Below are positions 54,201-61,110 of a stretch of DNA of 64,000 nucleotides, piece after piece. The first letter of the stretch is position 1, and every line of letters begins with the position of its first letter. Made by a program: the position numbers and the translations under genes. The notes under the pieces are model-generated. The model worked only from the letters and a program-made list of their open reading frames with translations. It searched no databases and was not told the DNA's origin. The DNA is taken from assembly GCA_023634235.1 (NCBI GenBank), contig JAMKCF010000020.1, forward strand, positions 5,890,001-5,954,000. The letters are read 5' to 3'. This DNA is from Pisaster brevispinus. Its lineage: Eukaryota > Echinodermata > Asteroidea > Forcipulatida > Asteriidae.

Positions 54201-57200
54201 GTATATGCAAGATCTAAAATTCACTGTAGACCTAGGCATAGATAAAGGTTTATCTATAAGCTTTATTTTAAGGGGAAAGTGACGCTCTACATGTATGACG
54301 TACATATTATCTTGGGCCAACGCCTGCTCCAAGGAGCTCTCCAATTTGAAAAACAGGAATGTATTTAGGAATGTCAAAAAGGTGGCATTTATACTAGGAA
54401 ATATACACCCCATACAATGTAAGTGCCTCACTAAGAATAGCTCCTTTCTCAAAAACCCAAATTTCAATTATGGTAAATCTTTGTTGGGTTCTAGATAAAA
54501 ATGTTGTTATCATGTTTATTCTATTAGTACTGTATCTAATCATATTCCATTTAATAAGAATTATCTTTGAAACAGACATATTAGCACACCGTTTATTCAC
54601 CCACTTTGGCCTGGTAATGTGTTTTCCATTATTCAGAGAGGTGTAAAGCCACCATTACCGTGTATGTGTCATAGCGCACCTTTCTTTGTACAAAAAAAGT
54701 AACCAACATTATGTTTAAACTACAACAAAAATAGCAAACCAAGCTGGTAAAATATTTGGTCAGCAACTAGACTTATCCGACAAACTTCTCAGGTGTGTTG
54801 TAACTATTAAGCTGGAGAAATAATGAAAGATAACGACCAACTTTTGTACCATCATTATTGTTTCATGAGGTCAGGAAAAAAGACTTCATCGCCTCCATTG
54901 TAGGACAACTTTTCTACCTTAATTCCTTTGTTCCATTCTCTGTTATTGTTTTTAATGATTTCAGGTGATCTCTCATCATGTGGCATGGGGGGGGGAGGCT
55001 GGCAACTGGGCAGCGCGAGTGTGTTGTTTTTGATCTGGGTGTTACTTCTCAATGTATTTTTGTTAGTTTTTCAATAGCTTTTAATGTTTTAAGTTGTTTG
55101 TGTTTCCAATCACAATGTTTATTGTGGAAGGAGGGAATGTGAGGCTGTGATCTGAGGTGTTTGACTCTTGCCAATGTTCTATATATGTATGTTGTACTGC
55201 ACTGTCTTAAAAATATCAATGTTGTCTCAACTCCTTTTTCTATATTTTTTAATGATTAAAAATTTTATTCTCCTGTTTTAGAGCTTTAATCAATTTTAGA
55301 CATGTACATTTTCCATTTTTATCTTTTAAAAGAGTGGACAATAAAGTATTGAATTGATGTCTGCGACTCCAATAAACAAAACTGAAGTTGTTTTTATGAT
55401 CCACTTTTATTTTAGGGGTGTTTTCACAAGTTGGTCTCCGTTCCAGTTTACATTTCCTCTTTTGGGATCCTCTTCTGGTTAACCTTCATCCGGTGTATTG
55501 AAATGCAGATTTGTTATACATGTAGTAATAATAATATCTACATTGCGCCAATTCCAGTCAAGGCTGTATTATAAGGCACATGACAAACAAGACAATACAT
55601 TACATGTACAATAATTAAAACTACAATTACAGCACTATAGTGTACATGTATATGTTTAGGATCCCTTAAAGACTACAACACATCATCTTTAATTTAAATA
55701 CCTGATCCTAAAGATAAGGTATGTTTGGTTGAACATGTTTCAAGTCTGCATAATGATCCTTAAACCACAAGGCTAGTCAGGACCATCAACAGGAAATTTG
55801 CTAATGCCTGAACTTCATGTAATGTATGCCTCATGCAGTAGGAGGAAAACCATCAGTGACATCACATACATATTACATGAACACCAGTGGGTGGCACTTG
55901 ACCCCTTCAAATGTATTGTTCAACACAACAATAAAAAAGCCATGTGCATGGACATTAACAACCTGCAGAAATGTCGCTTTCTTTATTTAAATGCTGGTAC
56001 ATGTACATAGCTATGTGTACACTGTACAAACAGGAACATCATTGTGTGGCACTTGACCTCATCGAGTCTTTGGTTCAACAAGACAATGGAAAACAAAATG
56101 CCTGACATGACTATGTCTCTTTGTTTACTAGAAGGATGGTAGATATAATGTATCAGGTTAATGTTCATCAAGGTGGAATGTCATTGCCCTCACAACAACC
56201 AGAGAAAATAACATAATGACCAAAGAATGTGAGTAACTTTCTCTGACCTGCCGTCGATTTCACCAAACTCTTCCCAACTTAGGATTAATCTTAGGACTTA
56301 GGACGAGTCCCAGCCTTGCACTGTAACATGTAAACCTTAAGATTAATCCTAAGTTAGGACTAGTAACTCGTCCTAAATCGAGATAGGATTAATCCTAATG
56401 TTTCATGAAATCGGCTGCAGGTCAGATAAACATAAATAAAGGAAAAGAGAGAATTAAGCACAATTTTTGAGTGATCACAATTTGTTTATTCATCAGACAT
56501 ATATTGTAAATTGAAACTAAAGTACAAACCTGGCTTTACTCAGTGGTTCAGAGGTCAACTGACTCTGAAGATTGAAGTTCACTTTAGGGCTACTATGGTG
56601 TACGTAGAACAATGCTGCATACTTTTTTTTTATTAAAGCAGGTGTTAAATGTAATTTTTAAAACAGTTTTTCCAACATGAGTAGAATTTGGAGGAATTAA
56701 AAAGAAGACTATTTTTCACAGCTGCGAAAGACTTAACGGGATTGAAAAATTGATTAAATTTAAAAAGAATGTGTTTGTGTTTTTATGTTATTTTCTTATC
56801 CCCACTTTCACCACTAGCATTGATTTTTAGGTGGTTTTGCAAACTCACCCCCGCGAAAAATAACGATGCTCATCCGAAGTATTCTACATGTCATTATTAT
56901 TAGTAAAATTCTTGAGCAAGGACAGCCAACACGCTGTGTAGTCATTAGCAAAGAACTTAAGTTTCTGAGGAGCTGTGTGCACTGACCATGATGTCGTCCA
57001 AGCAGAGCTATAAAATTTACATGCGTACCAGGGCTGACCACGCTGTCCATAGCTTTAGCACCTGCATCAGCACTGACCATGCTGTCCATAGCTTTAGCAC
57101 CTGCATCAACACTGACTGTGCTGTCCATAGCTTTAGCACCTGCATCAGCACTGACCATGCTGTCGTGTCCATAGCTTTAGCACCTGCATCAGCACTGACT

Positions 57201-60200
57201 GTGCTGTCCATAGTTTTAGCAACTGCATCAGCGCTGACTGTGCTGTCCATAGCTTTAGCACCTGCATCAGCACTGACCATGCTGTCCATAGCTTTAGCAC
57301 CTGCATCAGCACTGACCATGCTGTCCATAGCTTTATCAGCGCTGACCATGCTGTCCATAGCTTTAGCAACTGCATCAGCACTGACCATGCTGTCCATAGC
57401 TTTAGCACCTGCATCAGCACTGACCATGCTGTCCATAGCTTTATCAGCGCTGACCATGCTGTCCATAGCTTTAGCAACTGCATCAGCACTGACTGTGCTG
57501 TCCATAGCTTTTTTTAGCAACTGCATCAGCACTGACCATGCTGTCCATAGCTTTATCAGCGCTGACCATGCTGTCCATAGCTTTAGCACCTGCATCAGCG
57601 CCGACTGTGCTGTCCATAGCTTTAGCACCTGCATCAGCGCTGACCATGCTGTCCATAGCTTTAGCACCTGCATCAGCACTGACTGTGCTGTCCATAGCTT
57701 TAGCAACTGCATCAGCACTGACCATGCTGTCCATAGCTTTATCAGCGCTGACCATGCTGTCCATAGCTTTAGCACCTGCATCAGCGCTGACCATGCTGTA
57801 CATAGCTTTAGCAACTGCATCAGCACTGACCATGCTGTCCATAGCTTTAGCAACTGCATCAGCACTGACCATGCTGTCGTGTCCATAGCTTTAGCACCTG
57901 CATCAGCGCTGACTGTGCTGTCCATAGCTTTAGCAACTGCATCAGCACTGACCATGCTGTCCATAGCTTTAGCACCTGCATCAGCACTGACTGTGCTGTC
58001 CATAGCTTTAGCACCTGCATCAGCACTGACCATGCTGTCGTGTCCATAGCTTTAGCACCTGCATCAGCGCTGACTGTGCTGTCCATAGCTTTAGCAACTG
58101 CATCAGCACTGACCATGCTGTCCATAGCTTTAGCAACTGCATCAGCACTGACCATGCTGTCCATAGCTTTATCAGCGCTGACCATGCTGTCCATAGCTTT
58201 AGCACCTGCATCAGCGCTGACCATGCTGTCCATAGCTTTAGCAACTGCATCAGCGCTGACTGTGCTGTCCATAGCTTTAGCACCTGCATCAGCACTGACC
58301 ATGCTGTCCATAGCTTTATCAGCGCTGACCATGCTGTCCATAGCTTTAGCAACTGCATCAGCACTGACCATGCTGTCCATAGCTTTAGCACCTGCATCAG
58401 CACTGACCATGCTGTCCATAGCTTTATCAGCGCTGACCATGCTGTCCATAGCTTTAGCAACTGCATCAGCGCTGACTGTGCTGTCCATAGCTTTAGCAAC
58501 TGCATCAGCACTGACTGTGCTGTCCATAGCTTTAGCACCTGCATCAGCACTGACCATGCTGTCCATAGCTTTATCAGCGCTGACCATGCTGTCCATAGCT
58601 TTAGCAACTGCATCAGCACTGACCATGCTGTCCATAGCTTTAGCACCTGCATCATCACTGACCATGCTGTCCATAGCTTTATCAGCGCTGACCATGCTGT
58701 CCATAGCTTTAGCAACTGCATCAGCGCTGACTGTGCTGTCCAGGGCCTCAGCGCCAACACCACAGTTCTTGTGCAACCCAGTTTATACAACTCTTTCCCC
58801 CGCAATTAAAAAAAATATATCTCTGCTTTGAAGATCAATTGCACTTCAAAACACTACCATTGTGCTCAACAAAGAAAGTAAAATAAATAGTTATAATTTT
58901 TTTAACGATTTAGATTCTTTGTTTACATTCGTTTTAAGTAAGTGTAGTTCTTTCTTATTATTCAGGGGCATTCAGACATGATTCAAGTTGGCTAAGTGGT
59001 TTTTTTTTCAATTCCCTGTGTCTTCACTTCTCGACTCTGGTGGGACTCAGTTCAATTCCCAGACTGGCGCCTTGCCTGTGAATTGGGTTTTTCAGTCCCT
59101 ACCTGGTTACAAAGGTTTCCCTAGGATGGTGTTTTCCTCCCACATCTCTTACTCTACTGAAATTACTTCTTGTATAACACTAAGTTCTAACAGAGTTAGT
59201 GTGACGTTTCCATAGGATTGCGATTAGGAATAGGATGCTTTGCTGACTAAACAATTCAGATAATTCTACGCAAATAAAAAGGTAATAATAAACTATTTAA
59301 CCCATAAATACTTAGGCCCGCCCCATTAAAAAAAGGCCATACCCATTGATACTGATAGTGATACTAATGATAGACAATACTATGATTCAATATGTACACT
59401 AATAATATGTATGATGAATATGAATGTCTGATGATATTGATTATTACTGTTGGGCGCAATCTTTGAAGATGGCCTTTTTTTAAATTCGTGCAAGCCAATT
59501 TTAAAATTTGCGTTCGCGCAATTTTTGAACTAAAGTTTGTCTACACACTTAAAAATTGCTTGGCTGGGACACAAAATTGACACGAACTACATAGTTTGCA
59601 TAAACAATTTCCTTCCGAACAAGCGTCCTATCGCGGTTGTTCGTGACAAGCTGAATAACTGCAATATGGAGGAAGCCTTTGAGGAGTTTTGCAAGGAAAT
59701 TACCGATCAGATTCGACAACAAGCTTGACCATAAGACAAGAAAAAGGGCAGAGGATTATTAATTATCTTAAAGGAATTCTCCTGCAAGAGGCTCCTTCGG
59801 CGACATTTAGAAATTTCGTGAAAAGGAGAGCCTTCCAAGTGTTGAACTTTCCACTACTGGAGTTACACATAAGAAATTAGGAACTTACACAGTTCGTGAG
59901 CATTCCTGTTTTTACAACATTCTCCAAGTTTTTGAACAAGAGAATCGCTTTAGCCATACGTAAAAATCCAGCATCTTGCTACTACGAACTTACCTTTTTA
60001 AATTTAAGGTAAAATTTCTTCATACAGCTTATATTTCACGACAAGTGGTGAAGATTACGTTTGAACGACAAAGATCGCGCGGTGTTCAAAGTTTGCGCCA
60101 GAGCTACCCTGCGCAAATTTTAAAATCATGCTAGGAAACAAAGATTGCGCCGTAAAAAATGGCACACCGCGCGAATTTTTAAAAAGGCCATCTTCAAAGA

Positions 60201-60642
60201 TTGCGCCCAACATTGATCATCATGTTGATAATGATTGAGAAATGGTACATGATTGTTTCGTGTAGTTCAGACGCATCCCATCATACAGCATTTTTGCCCT
60301 TCAAACAAATGTTTATTTTAACTTCTAAAAGTGAGTTAGTATTTGTAATGTAGTACTGCATGAGATTGCGATTACTTGGCCATGTTGTGCACAACAAACA
60401 TGAATTAACAGTAAAAACATTACAGTCAGGTAGGCGTGCATTACCTGATTACGCGTGTACATTCCGTTCCGTTCATGTACACTGTACATGCACCTAAATG
60501 GACGTATACTGATTACTGTACATAAGTTCTGTGTACTTTTGACACAACTTCACAATACTCATGACAAAAATCTTACCTTGACAAAGTTCTTCTCCACCAA
60601 TAATAACGCTAAAAGCATCCATATCTGTATTAAAAGCCTCAT
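17033..60642 (-). CDS. SDC: Syndecan with a SEA-like domain (7 coding exons)
   Basis: The seven exons listed below join to 1,041 nt (346 aa plus stop) with intron phases 0,1,0,1,0,1. Layout by residue: signal peptide 1-23; acidic region with glycosaminoglycan sites Ser35 (EGSGG) and Ser56 (QGSGT); SEA-like domain about 69-190 with GSLVV at 139-143; stalk 195-285; transmembrane helix about 286-313; cytoplasmic tail 314-346 with C1 RVKKKDEGSY and C2 EFYA. Syndecans are transmembrane heparan sulfate proteoglycans acting as matrix and growth-factor co-receptors. C1 contacts the cytoskeleton and EFYA binds PDZ proteins such as syntenin. Tail and membrane segment make the family assignment firm. 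Intron 1 is about 30 kb and intron 2 about 9.6 kb, so a further small or alternative exon could have been missed. Confidence 0.9.
17200..18052 (-). other. Syndecan intron 6
   Basis: An 853-bp phase-1 intron bounded by GTGAGT and TTCAG. No other feature is seen. Confidence 0.85.
18053..18284 (-). CDS. SDC: Syndecan exon 6: juxtamembrane stalk
   Basis: The acceptor is GATGTAACAG and the donor GCA G before GTGAGT. It encodes residues 215-291: a Ser/Thr/Pro/Asn-rich stalk (KSEPTPDMMPTSISPDN), acidic and hydrophobic patches (DNEIFFDTSPP), then the basic segment KDKKEKQDFFQMVLGSP leading into the membrane. This is where sheddases usually cut syndecans. Asn-rich runs such as GNNVHNN contain no N-X-S/T sequon in that part. 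Confidence 0.9.
18285..19242 (-). other. Syndecan intron 5
   Basis: A 958-bp phase-0 intron. It holds a 14-bp tandem duplication (TTCCAGAAAGCTCT, about 18868-18893) and a ~29-bp tandem pair with ATTACAAATG...TTGTAAT palindromes at about 19059-19112. Confidence 0.8.
19243..19301 (-). CDS. SDC: Syndecan exon 5: linker
   Basis: The 59-nt exon lies between CCCACAG and AAT followed by GTAAGT. It completes Glu195 and encodes DVDVATERPSKKPGNNKPN, a hydrophilic linker. It enters in phase 1 and leaves in phase 0, so it cannot be skipped alone without a frameshift. Joining exon 2 directly to it keeps the frame (G plus AA gives Glu). Confidence 0.85.
19302..19918 (-). other. Syndecan intron 4
   Basis: A 617-bp phase-1 intron. 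Nothing further is recognised. Confidence 0.8.
19919..20159 (-). CDS. SDC: Syndecan exon 4: C-terminal half of SEA-like domain
   Basis: The acceptor tract is TTTATTCCTCCTGCTTAG; the donor is TCA G before GTAACA. It encodes residues 115-194. Helix IMASLQTNEL is followed by ECVGVSITAGSLVVKTEITF and by ASDVESAIKSSL, then LTVDKKSIRVV. GSLVV at 139-143 matches the G-S-V-V-V site where SEA domains of mucins and adhesion receptors cut themselves between Gly and Ser. Cys112 and Cys131 could pair. The similarity to SEA was judged by eye and needs a structure or profile search. Confidence 0.85.
20160..20692 (-). other. Syndecan intron 3
   Basis: A 533-bp phase-0 intron splitting the SEA-like domain. 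It carries an AT-rich low-complexity tract (ATT and AAAT repeats) at about 20477-20560. Confidence 0.8.
20693..20832 (-). CDS. SDC: Syndecan exon 3: N-terminal half of SEA-like domain
   Basis: The acceptor is TCATTTCAG and the donor GTT followed by GTAAGT. The 140 nt complete Glu68 and encode residues 69-114. The strand-like segment GVVAKVMFDNTIRIHKIG is followed by a charged loop and the start of a helix, MEVFESVCTV. Order and spacing agree with the first strand and first helix of a SEA fold. The exon is too short and in the wrong frame to appear as an ATG-initiated ORF. Phase 1 in, phase 0 out, matching both neighbours. Confidence 0.85.
22785..22945. repeat. Dispersed repeat, related to 36168-36302
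   Basis: It shares GAGGGCAAGGCCAT, TTTTGCAAAGGGCA, GGGGCAACAGA and TCATGGCCTC with 36168-36302. It starts CAGGCCTGGAATTTCA; the other copy ends with the complement AATTCCAGGCCTG, suggesting inverted termini. Confidence 0.6.
23350..23896. mobile_element. Inverted-repeat DNA transposon, non-autonomous
   Basis: The 547-bp element has 18-bp ends CGCCATGTTCGCATTGGA and (reversed) AGCCCTGTTCGCACTGGA, 15 of 18 matching, flanked by TTA on both sides (23347-23349 and 23897-23899). A 3-bp TTA duplication fits PIF/Harbinger. The interior is rich in GGTTAA/TTAACC words that could fold on themselves and contains no transposase. Confidence 0.6.
26247..26575 (+). repeat. Inverted duplication, left arm
   Basis: This matches 27608-27852 in reverse complement, from TTTGACACCTTAATCTTG to the GAATGTCT word near 26564. 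Relative to the right arm it has about 90-100 extra bases at roughly 26286-26375, rich in TGTG and TACATG. Confidence 0.75.
27608..27852 (-). repeat. Inverted duplication, right arm
   Basis: This is the complement of the left arm, with words such as CACACATATTTCTTAGAAAA, TGGTTGGTCACAATGTCT and TACCCCCAAAACACTGAAAC. About 1 kb of unrelated DNA lies between the arms. Confidence 0.75.
30409..30544 (-). CDS. SDC: Syndecan exon 2: glycosaminoglycan attachment region
   Basis: The acceptor is a T-rich tract ending TTTTGCAG; the exon starts GCA CAA and ends TCA G before GTACAG (phase 1). It encodes residues 23-67 and the first base of Glu68. Two Ser-Gly sites lie in acidic surroundings, AEGSGGVDDEDY and EQGSGTTE, as needed by xylosyltransferase for heparan or chondroitin sulfate. 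As in other syndecans, these sites are near the N terminus, far from the membrane. Confidence 0.88.
31148..31196 (+). repeat. (AAAC)n microsatellite
   Basis: About eleven AAAC units in a row. Confidence 0.95.
31550..31705 (+). mobile_element. Possible LINE 3' tail
   Basis: The sequence ends AATAAAGTATCAATAAAGTA, a short tandem tail like that of CR1/RTE-type retrotransposons. No coding part remains. Confidence 0.3.
34635..35009. mobile_element. MITE with AAGGCAGGGTA ends
   Basis: The 375-bp element begins AAGGCAGGGTACACATTTGG and, reversed, ends AAGGCAGGGTATACTTTGGG. An inner hairpin pairs AAAAAGGCTTCA with TGAAGCC-type sequence near 34810-34832. No clear target duplication was found. Confidence 0.65.
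36168..36302. repeat. Dispersed repeat, related to 22785-22945
   Basis: It shares four blocks with the copy in intron 2 and ends AATTCCAGGCCTG. A further fragment with CAGGCCTG and GGGGCAAGGCCAC lies at about 39246-39285. Confidence 0.55.
42275..42423. mobile_element. MITE with GGGCTCAATTTCACAA ends
   Basis: The 149-bp element has inverted ends GGGCTCAATTTCACAA and (reversed) GGGCTTGATTTCACAA. The interior carries TAAGATTGAT and its complement. No clear target duplication. Confidence 0.6.
43083..43211. mobile_element. GC-rich palindromic element
   Basis: Two ~56-bp arms, starting GGCCGTGTCCGAAACGGC and (reversed) GGCCGTGTCTGAAACAGC, share CTTCGGCTACAGCTAC and GCGCGTCTGC. They flank a ~16-bp loop. 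About six differences separate the arms. The CpG-rich content stands out from the AT-rich intron. Confidence 0.8.
43882..44342 (+). mobile_element. Intron-1 repeat family, copy A
   Basis: About 460 bp with inverted ends around GTAGGGTCA (left GGTAGGGTCAAAGATTGG; right, reversed, CGTAGGGTCATACTTTGG). It shares several blocks with copy B, including AAAGTCACCTG, GCTGAATACAGTGTCTA, TGACAGTGGG and GGAGATTC. Confidence 0.6.
45312..45498 (+). repeat. ~57-bp tandem repeat, about 3.3 copies
   Basis: Units contain GTTTGAGG, an AAGGATA/AAGGAATA block, ATCTATCCC or TTTATCCC, and CTTCCTCTTTTCGGCT. The units differ, so the array is not recent. Confidence 0.75.
47266..47773 (+). mobile_element. Intron-1 repeat family, copy B
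   Basis: Same family and orientation as copy A. It starts near GAAAGGTAGGGTCA and ends near CCTACCTTTAAG, with small insertions such as a T run. Confidence 0.6.
48783..48813. repeat. (TACATG)n short repeat
   Basis: Four to five TACATG units in a row, the longest example of a word found throughout the window. Confidence 0.9.
51241..51317 (+). mobile_element. (TAA)n tract with short hairpin element
   Basis: About eleven TAA units are followed by TTTATAGAGCGCCTAATG and CCTCAAGGCGCTTA. AGCGCCT and AGGCGCT form a hairpin. This layout is common in marine invertebrate repeats that attach to microsatellites. Confidence 0.5.
52708..52884 (+). mobile_element. Intron-1 repeat family, copy C (3' part only)
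   Basis: It matches only the right part of copies A and B, from TTTGGAGATTCTAATTTTTT to CCAAAGTATGACCCTA, in the same orientation. The left part is missing. Confidence 0.6.
55100..55360 (+). mobile_element. Possible LINE 3' tail
   Basis: It ends GGACAATAAAGTATTGAATT, a typical non-LTR retrotransposon tail. No coding part is recognisable. Confidence 0.25.
55524..55585 (+). mobile_element. Short (AAT)n-associated element
   Basis: An AATAATAATAT run is followed by CATTGCGCCAATT and AAGGCACATGAC, resembling the element at 51241. Confidence 0.3.
56242..56426. mobile_element. MITE with TCTGACCTGC ends
   Basis: The 185-bp element has identical 10-bp ends TCTGACCTGC, followed inward by GATTTCAC or GATTTCAT and AAAC. 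Inner TTAGGATTAATC blocks and their complements make it largely self-complementary. Confidence 0.7.
57033..58741. repeat. 1.7-kb minisatellite of 39-bp and 30-bp units
   Basis: About 45 units. A 39-bp unit (TCCATAGCTTTAGCA, CCTGCATCAG or ACTGCATCAG, CACTGACCATGCTG) alternates with a 30-bp form lacking AGCACCTGC. Towards the right end the order long-short-long repeats as a ~108-bp higher-order unit. Since 39 and 30 are multiples of three and the unit lacks stops in several frames, both strands stay open for up to 353 codons. On the minus strand one frame reads repeats of SADAGAKAMDSMV. Three 5-bp insertions (GTCGT near 57165, 57877 and 58038) and one 4-T insertion near 57511 break each frame. 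I treat it as intronic satellite. Confidence 0.95.
59448..60212. mobile_element. DNA transposon remnant near syndecan exon 1
   Basis: The 765-bp element has long inverted ends: TGTTGGGCGCAATCTTTGAA then GATGGCC on the left, with the same words reversed on the right, staying similar for about 40 bp. Short frames inside (59537-59728, with KRPIAVVRDKLNN and EEFCKEITDQIRQQ; then 59689-59880 in another frame) may be remnants of a captured or transposon-encoded ORF. The family is not recognised and no clear target duplication was found. Confidence 0.65.
60577..60642 (-). CDS. SDC: Syndecan exon 1: signal peptide
   Basis: The ATG at 60642-60640 has A at -3. The 22 codons MRLLIQIWMLLALLLVEKNF plus VK give a hydrophobic core and end at AAG followed by GTAAGA, a phase-0 donor. 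Exon 2 begins with Ala, making VKA with V at -3 and A at -1, a good signal peptidase site. The upstream frame stays open to a TGA at 60822-60820 but has no other ATG. Because 30 kb separates it from exon 2, the link rests on phase, strand and signal-peptide logic and is the least certain join. Confidence 0.75.
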
Positions 60643-61110
60643 TGTGATTTCGGCCAACCGGCCCGGTTCTGTATCCTTGATAAACTTGTCTAAAATGTCA
60701 CAAAATCGTGGGATTCCCTCAGACGAAAGTTTACAGCAGTCAGAAATTGATTGCCTCTCAGCTCTTCTGCTGGAACTATATTTATGATGGCGAAATATCG
60801 CGGAATGATATTTTTGCGATCAATAAAGTTCCATGATCGAATCAAATCTTTGAATATTGTTTTCAAAAGTCTTATTTGAACTATTTCAAAATCTGTTGTT
60901 TTCAATAATTCCACAATTTGATCAAGCAATCAAAAATAAGATCCCAAAAATGGTACTATTTTGCTTCCTTATCGCTGGTACTCCGTGTATTCCGACTACT
61001 ATAATAGTAGTGGTGCGGTGCTGCCGACTACCAGGAAGTGTGTCTGGCGCGCGTGCGACCTCCAGCTTGAGAGAGGTTAATTTTTGTGTGTTGTGTGTTG
61101 ATGATTAATA
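60643..61110 (-). promoter_or_regulatory. Probable syndecan 5' UTR and promoter
   Basis: Upstream of the signal-peptide exon on the minus strand. Bases 61010-61070 are CpG-rich (GTGCGGTGCTGCC, GCGCGCGTGCGACC) within AT-rich DNA and include an ETS-like CACTTCCTGG on the minus strand. The start site cannot be fixed from sequence. Confidence 0.4.

Larger units (their letters stand above)
30545..60576 (-). other. Syndecan intron 1 (30 kb)
   Basis: A phase-0 intron between signal-peptide and GAG exons. Besides the repeats listed separately it holds only short unsupported frames. Large first introns often hold enhancers, but none can be pointed to from one sequence. Confidence 0.65.

Noticed and set aside
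54855..55052. Minus-strand frame with a Pro-rich stretch as an exon
   Set aside because: It crosses a G run, has no clear acceptor and donor, and matches no family I know.
56988..58831. Long open frames of 263-353 codons on both strands as protein genes
   Set aside because: They arise from a stop-free tandem unit whose length is a multiple of three. Several frames are open at once and 5-bp insertions shift them. No splice-bounded exon in phase with syndecan was found.
60643..60819. N-terminal extension of syndecan upstream of the chosen ATG
   Set aside because: The frame is open but contains no ATG before the TGA at 60822-60820, and extension would bury the signal peptide.
60690..60929. 79-aa minus-strand frame upstream of syndecan
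   Set aside because: It lies in the predicted promoter/5' UTR in a different frame from the syndecan start and has no conserved features.
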